From contig NW_022651099.1 in assembly GCF_004027225.2 (NCBI RefSeq), forward strand, positions 1 through 64,000: a stretch of 64,000 nucleotides of DNA. Reading direction: 5' to 3'. The stretch is from Strigops habroptila (taxonomy: Eukaryota > Chordata > Aves > Psittaciformes > Psittacidae). The notes beneath the pieces are model-generated. The model was not told the DNA's origin and searched no databases. It was given only the letters and a program-made list of their open reading frames with translations. Position numbers and translations under genes: made by a program. Below are positions 57,101-64,000 of the stretch, piece after piece (the stretch's first letter is position 1; every line of letters starts with the position of its first letter).

Positions 57101-58528
57101 TTTGTCCCTGTTGTCCCCACTTGTCCCCTTCATCCCATCCCTGTCATCCCACTTGATCCCATCCCCATGTTCCCTTGTCCCATTCATTCCCATGTCCCCA
57201 CTTGTCCCCCTTCATCCCATCCCTATGTCCCCCTTTGTCCCCTTTATCGCATCCTCACATCCCCCTTGTCCTCCTTCATCCCCTATATTCCCATATCCCA
57301 CATCCCCATCCCCACACCCCTATCTCTATATCCCCTATACCCCCTATGCCCCCCCATATCCCACACCCCCTATCCCCTATATCCCCAATCCCCATCCACA
57401 CACCCCTATCCCCTATATCTGCTATCCCCCTATATCCCCTATCTCCCCCTATATCCCACACCCCCCATCCCCTATATCCCTCATATCCCACACCCCCTAT
57501 CCCTATATTGTCTATCTCCCCCCATATCCCATATATTCTCTATACCTCCCATACCCTATAATCCTTATACCCCTATATCCGCTATACCCCCCCATATCCC
57601 CTATCTCCCCCATACCCCCCTATATCCCACACCCCCTATCCCTATATCGCCTATCTCCCTCCATATCCCCTATATCCCCTATACCCCCCATACCCCCTAT
57701 CCCCCCCCGTATCCCCTATCTCCCCCATACTCCCCTATATCCCACACCCCCATCCCTATATCCCCTATCCCCCCCATATCGCCTATATCTCCTATACCCC
57801 CATACCCTATACCCCCTATACACTCTGTCCCCCCATATCCCCTATCTCCCCCATACCCCCCTGTATCCCACACCCCCTATCCCCTATACCCCCTATATCC
57901 CACACTCCCTATGCCTATATCACCTATCCTTCCCATATCCCCTATACCCCCCACACCCTATACCCCTATACCCCCTATACCCCTATATCCCCTATCCCCC
58001 CCATACCCTATACCCCCATACCCCCTATCTCCCCTATACCCTCCATACCCTATCCCCCCCATATCCCCTATCTCCCCTATCCCCCCTATACCCCCTATAT
58101 CCCCCCATATCCCCCCGTACCCCCCATTCCCGCACCCCCTCCTGCTGCGCGGCCGCTCCGGTCCCGTGCGTCAGCAGCACCCGGCACTCCCGGAACGCCG
58201 CGGTCGCTTCCAGCTCCGTCCCGTTGGGGGCGCTCCCGTCGCCGTCCCCGTCCTCGCCGTCCCCTCCCGCTCCATCCCCGCCGCCGCCGCCGCCGCCGCC
58301 GGGGCTCACGCTCGCCAGCGCCGTTAAGGACGAGGCCAACTCGGTCCAAGGGGGGCGGCCCGGGCCCGGCCGGCACCGCAGCACCAGCAGGAACCGGACG
58401 GTCTCCCCCAGGTAAAGGTGGTTGCGGCGGGGAAGGCTCCGGTACCGGCCAGGCTCTGCCGACAGCAGCTCCCGCGCCCCGAACGGCACCGCCGGGAAGT
58501 ACATGAAGTAATCGCATTGGGACTCCAT
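45124..58528 (-). CDS. TRAPPC14: TRAPPC14 (C7orf43/MAP11), TRAPPII subunit
   Basis: A metazoan subunit of the TRAPPII trafficking complex, also described as microtubule-associated and linked to ciliogenesis. Eleven coding exons on the minus strand: 58528-58136, 57018-56923, 56565-56433, 56339-56253, 54959-54839, 53761-53614, 52091-52009, 51926-51763, 50605-50463, 47658-47465, 45277-45124. The sum is 1716 bases, 571 residues, frame intact; human has 580. Recognised segments include the start MESQCDYFMYFPAVP, PRRNHLYLGETVRFLLVLRC, EEPIVCPDEVIFPLT, NASYLPVLPDGSVLLVDDV, SALEEQNFLFQL, QWSTPKLPFTTSISTHYR, YTLLNDLQDFLAVRLVWTPE, SFSHQQPPRSHL and the end SGSVMERRAITPP to KRECKVLVVPPVQ. The ATG at 58528 begins the family's invariant MESQCDY. 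Every intron over 300 bp is satellite. The last exon's acceptor is repeated four more times in its intron. Confidence 0.96.
45259..45715 (-). repeat. Tandem copies of the TRAPPC14 last-exon acceptor
   Basis: A 31-bp segment holding 12 intron bases (CCTTGTCCCCAG on the minus strand) and the first 19 exon bases (coding SGSVME) occurs at about 45259 (the true exon), 45374, 45499, 45596 and 45680. The spacer is 'tctatggggtgatatggggt' repeat, and spacings are 115, 125, 97 and 84 bp. All copies keep the AG and the pyrimidine stretch; the third has one substitution. Confidence 0.93.
45740..46090. repeat. 'tatggggatggatgtcccct' minisatellite, TRAPPC14 last intron
   Basis: About ten units of 28-30 bp: 'gggtccctatggggatggat' plus 'gtcccctctat'. 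Continuous with the acceptor-bearing array on the left and the 7-mer satellite on the right. Confidence 0.88.
46130..47450. repeat. (CCCAYAY)n satellite, C-rich on plus strand
   Basis: About 1.3 kb of a 7-bp unit, CCCATAT/CCCACAC/CCCATAC, with occasional CCCC-length variants. The RNA-sense (minus) strand is (RTRTGGG)n, with GGG runs spaced by 4 bases. It ends 15 bp from the exon 47658-47465. A 7-bp unit without stops gives open frames in all six frames. Confidence 0.95.
47690..49300. repeat. (GGGRTRT)n satellite, opposite orientation
   Basis: About 1.6 kb of the same 7-bp family as at 46130-47450 but reverse-complemented, so G-rich on the plus strand and C-rich in the TRAPPC14 transcript. 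Together the two arrays flank the exon 47658-47465 as a kilobase-scale inverted repeat. Confidence 0.95.
49420..50460. repeat. 'ggggcaggccgctgt' minisatellite in TRAPPC14
   Basis: First 'ggtcagtgtgggtccgg' units of 17-19 bp (49430-49800), then 15-bp units 'gtggggcaggccgct' interleaved with 'gggtcactat'. The array reaches the donor of exon 50605-50463. It generates long false open frames on the plus strand. Confidence 0.9.
50640..51560. repeat. 'gggtctatggggtgatatgg' array in TRAPPC14
   Basis: G-rich units of 15-30 bp with 'ggtctagggggtg' and 'gattctaagggggtc'. A block of about 125-140 bp repeats near 50880, 51000, 51060 and 51180. It is followed at 51560-51760 by a short C-rich tract before the donor of exon 51926-51763. 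Confidence 0.88.
52140..53610. repeat. 27-bp minisatellite in TRAPPC14
   Basis: About 40 near-identical units, 'ttgaggtccccattgaagcc' plus 'ccaccat' (26-27 bp), between 52470 and 53610. A more diverged relative lies at 52140-52470. The 521-residue open frame here is repeat. Confidence 0.93.
53790..54240. repeat. 'ccataaagagggtcccaatgg' minisatellite
   Basis: Units of about 21 bp, with a block of about 60-110 bp repeated around 53830-54110. It passes directly into the 9-bp array that follows. Confidence 0.88.
54240..54830. repeat. 9-bp (CCCCATTRY)n array in TRAPPC14
   Basis: Units 'ccccattgc', 'ccccattgt' and 'ccccattac' are repeated about 65 times up to the donor of exon 54959-54839. It is the same family as LAMTOR4 intron 3 but inverted, so that it is again G-rich in the sense of the host transcript. 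Confidence 0.93.
55095..56245. repeat. Second (CCCAYAY)n satellite in TRAPPC14
   Basis: The same 7-bp family as at 46130-49300, C-rich on plus and so G-rich in the transcript. It fills the intron between exons 56339-56253 and 54959-54839, some 6 kb away from the other arrays of the family. Confidence 0.95.
56631..56794 (-). repeat. Duplicated module, TRAPPC14 copy
   Basis: The reverse complement of the module at 42647-42808. One substitution in the 100-bp core (ggcacc for gggacc). It lies in the intron just upstream of the acceptor of exon 56565-56433, so relative to its host gene it has the same orientation and position as in LAMTOR4. Confidence 0.92.
57040..58130. repeat. TRAPPC14 intron 1 pyrimidine-rich array
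   Basis: From 57060 to 57290 the units are 'catcccatccccatgtcccc'. From 57290 to 58130 they are 'ccctatatcccctatacccc' of 9-12 bp with longer repeated blocks. G-rich in the transcript. The 516-residue open frame here is repeat. Confidence 0.9.
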
Positions 58529-58539
58529 TGGGATCAACC

Positions 58540-59300
58540 GGGAATGGCACCGGGATCAAACGGGAATGGGAGCGGGAATGGGAGAGGGATAAATGGGAAT
58601 GGCACCGGGAGAACCGGGAATGAGAGCGGGATAACCGGGAATGGGAGAGGGAATGGGAGCGGGAATGGGAGCGGGATCAAACGGGAATGGCACCGGGATA
58701 AATGGGAATGGGAGAACCGGGAATGGGAGCGGGATAAATGGGAATGGGAGAACCGGGAATGGGAGCGCGATCAAACGGGAATGGGAGCGGGATCAAACGG
58801 GAATGGGAGCGGAATGGCACCGGGATAAATGGGAATGGGAGCGAGATCAAATGGGAATGGGAGCGGGAATGGCACCGGGATAAATGGGAACGGGAGCGGG
58901 ATCAAACGGGAATGGGAGCGGGAATGGCACCGGGATAAATGGGAATGGGAGAACCGGGAATGGGAGCGGGATCAAACGGGAATGGGAGAGGGAATGGGAG
59001 CGTGATCGGTACTGGAATGAACGTGAATGGGAGTGGGAATGGCACCAGGATAACCGGGAATGGGAGCTGGAATGGCACCGGGATAACCGGGAATGGGAGC
59101 TGGAATGGCACTGGGATATACGGGAATGGAAGAGGAAATGGGAGCGGGATAACCGGGAATGGGAACGGGAATGGCACTGGGATAAATGGGAATGGGATCG
59201 GGGGGAACCCGGACCGGGAATGGGATCAGGGAGAACCGGGAGCCGCGCCGGGATAAACGGGAATGGTAGAGGGAATGGGAGCGGGATTAGCAACGGGAAT
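58540..59300. repeat. 'gggaatgggagcgggatcaaac' array 5' of TRAPPC14
   Basis: Units of 9-18 bp ('gggaatggga', 'gcgggataaat', 'ggcaccgggat') directly before the TRAPPC14 ATG. Either it is in the 5' UTR, or a transcription start lies within it; no acceptor was found just before the ATG, so a repeat-containing 5' UTR is likely. Confidence 0.85.
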
Positions 59301-59389
59301 GGAGGGGGAATGGGACTGGGATCAGCAACGGGGGGGAATCGGTGGGTACCGGGAAGGGGGAACCGGGATCGGGATAACTGGGATCGGGA

Positions 59390-59660
59390 TCCGGAAGGGT
59401 TCGGGAGGGCCCGGAGGGATTCGGGGGGTTCCGGAGGGCTCCGGAAGGGTTCGGAAGGTTCCGGAGGGGTTCTGGAGATTCCGGAGCGGTTCGGGAGGTT
59501 CCGGAAAGGTTCGGGGGGGCCCGGAGGGGGTCTGTAGGGTTCGGGTGGTTCCGGAGGGGTTCGGGGGGGGAGGTCCGAAGGGGTCCGGGGGCTCCGGAGG
59601 GGTTCGGGGGTTTCCGGAAGGGTTCGGGGGGGTTCGGGGGGGGGGATCCCGGTACCGGCT
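59390..59660. repeat. 'ggttccggaggggttcgg' array
   Basis: Short CpG-containing units of 9-18 bp ('ggttcgg', 'ggttccgga', 'gggctccgga') upstream of TRAPPC14, bordering a unique CpG island. Confidence 0.88.
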
Positions 59661-59880
59661 TCTCCGGGCGTGCGCAGGGCGCGGAGCCGAGCGCCGAGTG
59701 GGCGCGGCCGAGCGCTGAGCTTATCGATGCGCCCACCAATCACCGCCCAGCAGGGGGACGAGGCTGCCCTCCCTCCCCTCGCTGCGTGATTGACAGCGGC
59801 AGCAGCCAATCAGCGCTGAGATTCCAGTCTTTATTGCCATAGCGACCGCGAAGCGAGGCTGGGGGCGGGGCTTGAGAGAT
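59660..59880 (-). promoter_or_regulatory. TRAPPC14: Likely TRAPPC14 promoter
   Basis: Unique CpG-rich sequence with two CCAAT motifs ('accaatcacc' near 59736 and 'gccaatcagc' near 59809) 73 bp apart and a 'ggggcgggg' GC box at about 59861. It stands about 1.2 kb before the TRAPPC14 ATG and is the only promoter-like block there. No TATA box. The assignment is by position. Confidence 0.5.
59830..59835 (-). terminator. GAL3ST4: Candidate GAL3ST4 poly(A) signal
   Basis: TTTATT reads AATAAA on the minus strand. It is the only canonical signal I noticed below the GAL3ST4 stop at 61592. Using it would put the 82-bp array in the GAL3ST4 3' UTR and make the GAL3ST4 end overlap the TRAPPC14 promoter. 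An 'AATAAG' near 61575 is a weaker, closer alternative. Confidence 0.4.
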
Positions 59881-60049
59881 GGGGCGGTACCATTGGGGGC
59901 GGGGGGAGGAGATTAAACCCCCCCCCCCCCATAGGGTCCCATTGCCCATAATGGGTAAACTGAGGCAGAGGGTTGTACCATTATGGGCTGAGGGGGGGGT
60001 CTGGTCCCTATATGGGACCTATAGGACCCTATAGGACCAGCCTCCATGA

Positions 60050-61440
60050 ACCCATTGCCCACAGTGGGTAAACTAAGGCATGAAGCTGTATTATGGGGGG
60101 GGGGGAGCTGATATTTAACCCCCCCTTAAGGGCATTAAACCATTACTGGGTAAACTGAGGCACAAGCTGGTACCATAATGGGATGGACTGGCCCCTATAT
60201 GGGGCCAGGAGCCCATTAAATGGGGTAAACTGAGGCACGAAGCTGTATAATGGGGGGGGGGGGGGGCATTTAACCCCCCCCAGGGGCATGATCCCATTGC
60301 CCATAGTGGGTAAACTGAGGCACAGGGTTATACCATTATAGACGGGGGGGGGATTAACCCCTTTAGGGGCATGATCCCATTGCCCATAGTGGGTAAACTG
60401 AGGCACAGGGTTATACCATTATAGATGGGGGGGGGGGATTAACCCCCCCCCAGGGGCATGATCCCATTGCCCATAGTGGGTAAACTGAGGCACAGGGCTG
60501 TACCATTATGTGGGGGGGGGATTAACCCCTTTAGGGGCATGATCCCATTGCCTATAGTGGGTAAACTGAGGCACAGGGTTATACCATTATAGACGGGGTG
60601 GGGATTAACCCCTTTAGGGGCATGATCCCATTGCCTATAGTGGGTAAACTGAGGCACAGGGCTGTACCATTATGTGTGTGGGGGGATTAACCCCTTTAGG
60701 GGCATGATCCCATTGCCCATAGTGGGTAAACTGAGGCACAGGGCTGTACCATTATAGATTGGGGGGGGATTAACCCCTTTAGGGGCATGATCCCATTGCC
60801 CATAGTGGGTAAACTGAGGCACAGGGCTGTACCATTATGTGTGGGGGGGATTAACCCCTTTAGGGGCATGATCCCATTGCCTATAGTGGGTAAACTGAGG
60901 CACAGGGTTATACCATTATAGACGGGGTGGGGATTAACCCCTTTAGGGGCATGATCCCATTGCCTATAGTGGGTAAACTGAGGCACAGGGCTGTACCATT
61001 ATGTGTGTGGGGGGATTAACCCCTTTAGGGGCATGATCCCATTGCCCATAGTGGGTAAACTGAGGCACAGGGCTGTACCATTATAGATTGGGGGGGGATT
61101 AACCCCTTTAGGGGCATGATCCCATTGCCCATAGTGGGTAAACTGAGGCACAGGGCTGTACCATTATAGATTGGGGGGGGATTAACCCCTTTAGGGGCAT
61201 GATCCCATTGCCTATAGTGGGTAAACTGAGGCACAGGGTTATACCATTATAGATGGGGGGGGGATTAACCCCCCCCCAGGGGCATGATCCCATTGCCCAT
61301 AGTGGGTAAACTGAGGCACAGGGCTGTACCATTATGTGGGGGGGGGATTAACCCCTTTAGGGGCATGATCCCATTGCCTATAGTGGGTAAACTGAGGCAC
61401 AGGGCTGTACCATTATAGATGGGGGGGGATATTTAAACCC
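60050..61440. repeat. 82-bp minisatellite downstream of GAL3ST4
   Basis: About 17 units of roughly 82 bp: 'gggtaaactgaggcacaggg', 'taccattatag', a G run, 'attaacccctttaggggcat' and 'gatcccattgcccatagt'. 'aacccctttaggggc' carries a short inverted repeat (CCCCTTTAGGGG). Two unit versions differ at 'tataga' against 'tgtgtg'. The array is not CRISPR-like: there are no variable spacers. Confidence 0.95.
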
Positions 61441-61591
61441 CCATAGTGGGTAAACTGAGGCACAAACCTTCACATTGGGGTCTCCCAATCCCTATATCCC
61501 AATGCTATTGTATTGGGGGGGGGGGGCACTGGGATAAGGAATGGACACACACACACACCCCCCACACACACACTTATTCCCCCCCCCCCAT

Positions 61592-64000
61592 TCACTCCAT
61601 CCCGGTGCCATTCCCAAACTGCCACCGATCCAGGATATCCTTATACTGCAGCTCCGGCGTCGCCATCTGCGCGCAGCGCTCCCGCTCCTCCCCGCTTAAC
61701 CCGGGCCGGAGCTGGTATCCCATGATCCGCGCTCTTCCCGGCGGCTGGAACGGCCGGAGCCTCCCATCGGTGATAGCCGGAGCCGGGATGGGCCCCCCTC
61801 CTTGGAGACACCTTCGGGATGCCTCTTCCCGGCGTTGGCGCAAGCGGGATACCTCCGATTCCATGCGGGCTACACCGAAAGCTCGCACCCGTTGCCAGAA
61901 GGAGCGGTTGATGTGGACGTAGAGAGCCCAATCCAAGTCATTCCATAAGCGGAGGCGTTGGGATTGAGCCGGGGATAACTTGGGAACGTCCTCGGCGGCG
62001 CGGCCGTTGTGGATGAAGGAGGTGATGGCTTCCTCCGGCCAACACAGCGCCTCCCGCAGGAGAACCATGGACTCATCGAAGTGCTCGGCCACCAGGACCA
62101 TGGAGAAGGTTTGGTCCAAGGTATCCAAGGCGGATGCCAAGGAATCGGCATCGCTCACGGGGGGTAACCCAAAGTCGAACCATTGGAGGTTCTTGGCGTA
62201 GTGATTCCCTCTTATCCCAGCTTTGTAGAAGCGTTCCGGGCTCTCCAGGAAGGATTGGAGGGATGGAGCATTCCGGAAAGCTGGAGTGATGGAGCGGTAA
62301 TAGGAAAAGGCGGATTCGGCCAAGGTGGCCGGGTCACGGATGATGGAGAAGTAGAAGCTGTCGTTGGGCATCACGCGTTGGACCTGGGGGTATAATGGGG
62401 GGGGGATATGGGGGATCTATAGGGGGGGTGAGGTGGAGGGTGTCACAGGGTCAGCCTATGGTACCCCAATATCACCTCGTGGTACCCAACATCATGATAC
62501 GGTGCCCGACAGCATCCTATGGTACCCCGATATCATCCTATGGTACCCCGATATCATGCTATGGTACCCCAAGAGCATCCTATGGTACCCCAATATCATG
62601 CTATGGTACCCCAACAGCATCCTATGGAACCCCCCCATTGTGTCCCCCCCCTTGTCCCCCCGCATCCCCCCATTGTGACCATTCCCCCCCATCACCCCCC
62701 TACCCCCCCATTACCTCCCTGTGGTCAGAGCACCTGCGATGATGGATGTTGTTGAAGGGGGGTCCCCATCACCCCCATTGCCCCCATTGTCCCCATCACC
62801 CCCATCATCCCCACCACCCCATATCCCCCCATATCCCATATGCCCTCATATCCCCCCATCACACCATATCCCCCATCACCCCACATCCCCCCATATCCCA
62901 TATGCCCCCATCACCCCATATCCCCCCATCACCCCCATCACCCCCATTGCTTCCATCACCCCATATCCCCCCATCACCCCCATTACCCCCATTGTCCCCA
63001 TTGCCCCCATCACCCCCATTGCCCCCATCACCCCATATCCCCCCATCACCCCCACTGCCTCTATCACCCCATATCCCCCCATCACCCCCATTGCCCCCAT
63101 CACCCCCATTACCCCACATCCCCCCATCACCCCATCACCCCATATCCCCCCATCACCCCCCACCGCCCCCCCCACCTCGGCGCGGTCGAAGCGCATGTGA
63201 TGGCAGATGATGTCGAAGGGGGGTCCCCATTGCCCCCATCACCCCATATCCCCCCATTACCCCCCCATCCCCCCATCACCCCACATCCCCCCATCACCCC
63301 CATCACCCCATATCCCCCCATATCCCATATCCCCCCATCACCCCAATTGCCCCCATTGTCCCCATCACCCCACATCCCCCCATCACCCCCATCACCCCCA
63401 TCACCCCATATCCCCCCATATCCCCCCATCACCCCCATCACCCCCCCCACCTCCGCGCGGTCGAAGCGCATGTGATGGCAGATGATATCGAAGGGGGGTC
63501 CCCATTGCCCCCATCACCCCACATGCCCCCATATCCCATATCCCCCCATCACCCCCCTTGCCCCCATTGTCCCCATCACCCCACATCCCCCCATCACCCC
63601 CATCACCCCCATCACCCCATATCCCCCCATCACCCCCATCACCCCCCCCCACCTCCGCGCGGTCGAAGCGCATGTGATGGCAGATGATATCGAAGGGGTG
63701 CCCCCATTGCCCCCATCACCCCCATCCCTCCATATCCCCCCATATCCCCCCATCACCCCCCACCGCCCCCCCCACCTCCGCGCGGTCGAAGCGCATGTGA
63801 TGGCAGATGATATCGAAGGGGGGCCCCCGCGGGCGGAAGCCTTTGACGCGCTCGGCTCGGAAGGGCCGGGGGTACCCGAACTGGTACCGGCGCGGGAGGG
63901 CGAAGCGCAGGCGGCGGCGCTGGCCGAAGCGGTGCAGCACGTTGAGCACGCTGCTCCCGCCCGCCTTGTGCGTCTTCAGGAACGCAACGTGCGTGCGCGG
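61592..64000 (-). CDS. GAL3ST4: GAL3ST4, galactose-3-O-sulfotransferase 4 (3' part, 5' end outside window)
   Basis: A Golgi type II membrane enzyme transferring sulfate from PAPS to the 3-OH of galactose; mammalian GAL3ST4 prefers core 1 O-glycans. The last coding exon is 62383-61592 (263 codons plus stop). The preceding exon is 63776 up to the window edge (75 codons, partial). The 5'-phosphosulfate loop is seen as FLKTHKAGGSSV and the 3'-phosphate region as FYFSIIRDPATLAESAFSYY. Other family segments are GYPRPFRAERVKGFRP, RGNHYAKNLQWFDFG, WNDLDWALYVHINRSFW and the end MATPELQYKDILDRWQFG. The MATPELQYKD tail and the neighbour TRAPPC14 favour GAL3ST4 over GAL3ST1-3. The junction reads FDRAE|VQRVMPNDSF, phase 0. 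The transmembrane anchor and start lie beyond 64000. The intron holds extra copies of the upstream exon's end. Confidence 0.95.
62460..62640. repeat. 'catcctatggtaccccaatat' minisatellite
   Basis: Seven or eight units of 22-25 bp in the GAL3ST4 intron. They are less GC-rich than the adjoining array and are followed by a C-rich tract. Confidence 0.88.
62713..62765 (-). pseudogene. Diverged relic of the GAL3ST4 exon end
   Basis: The minus strand reads 'cccccttcaacaacatcc' to 'gaccacagggag' plus GTAATG. Aligned without gaps to the end of the GAL3ST4 exon (FDIICHHMRFDRAE plus donor), about 28 of 42 coding bases match, giving FNNIHHRRCSDHRE. The donor-like GT is in the same place. It looks like an old copy of the unit seen three times, nearly intact, further upstream. 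Confidence 0.55.
62760..63775. repeat. GAL3ST4 intron array carrying copies of an exon end and donor
   Basis: The base is a C-rich 9-18 bp array ('cccccatcacc', 'ccatatcccc', 'ccccattgc'). Embedded in it, three copies of a segment of about 55 bp repeat the last 14 codons of the upstream exon plus its 5' splice site, with GT near 63173, 63449 and 63652. The true exon has GT at 63774-63775. Copies are at most a few bases different and keep the frame. Confidence 0.92.

Noticed and set aside
60050-61440. CRISPR-like regular array
   Set aside because: Whole 82-bp units repeat with no variable spacers, in a eukaryotic locus.

Overview
This window is a very GC-rich, repeat-saturated piece of a vertebrate genome, most likely a bird and most likely a dot microchromosome. 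The evidence is small multi-exon genes, introns almost wholly filled with C- or G-run minisatellites, and a CR1 LINE fragment; no nearly identified species can be named from this. Six protein-coding genes were recognised by protein similarity recalled from the human families, with splice sites read directly from the sequence.

Layout: (1) 0.87-10.7 kb, minus strand: SENP3 (SUMO protease), complete except for an apparent reading-frame break in its low-complexity first coding exon. (2) 10.7-15.2 kb: head-to-head intergenic region with tandem repeats and a less GC-rich unique stretch, ending in the CHD3 promoter. (3) 15.2-29.5 kb, plus strand: the first five coding exons of CHD3 (NuRD chromatin remodeller). 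The gene is cut by an assembly gap of 499 N (29522-30020) that lies inside a tandem array of roughly 498-bp units. (4) 30.0-31.2 kb: CpG-rich block made of repeated promoter-type motifs. (5) 31.2-35.1 kb, plus: MPDU1, 7 exons, with one extra C in a homopolymer. (6) 35.1-39.2 kb: intergenic satellites, a CR1 fragment and a tandem array of 'ccatagaga' type. (7) 39.2-43.1 kb, plus: LAMTOR4, 4 exons, the first giving only the ATG, with a CLEAR-type E-box directly upstream. (8) 43.2-58.5 kb, minus: TRAPPC14 (C7orf43/MAP11), 11 coding exons, reading frame intact. (9) 59.8-64.0 kb, minus: GAL3ST4 (galactose-3-O-sulfotransferase), last coding exon and part of the preceding one; the 5' end lies outside the window.

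LAMTOR4-TRAPPC14-GAL3ST4 keep the neighbour order known from human 7q22.1, while SENP3, CHD3 and MPDU1 are human 17p13.1 genes. The genes do not form a pathway: they cover SUMO removal, chromatin remodelling, dolichol-linked sugar use in the ER, lysosomal mTORC1 signalling, TRAPPII trafficking and Golgi glycan sulfation.

The most unusual content is what the minisatellites do around genes. In TRAPPC14 a repeat has captured a 3' splice site plus the start of the last exon (5 copies). In GAL3ST4 a repeat has captured an exon end plus its 5' splice site (4 copies and one diverged relic). One TRAPPC14 exon sits between kilobase-scale, mutually complementary satellites. A nearly identical module of about 165 bp sits just upstream of an acceptor in both LAMTOR4 and TRAPPC14. 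The many long open frames in this window are products of stop-free repeats, not genes.
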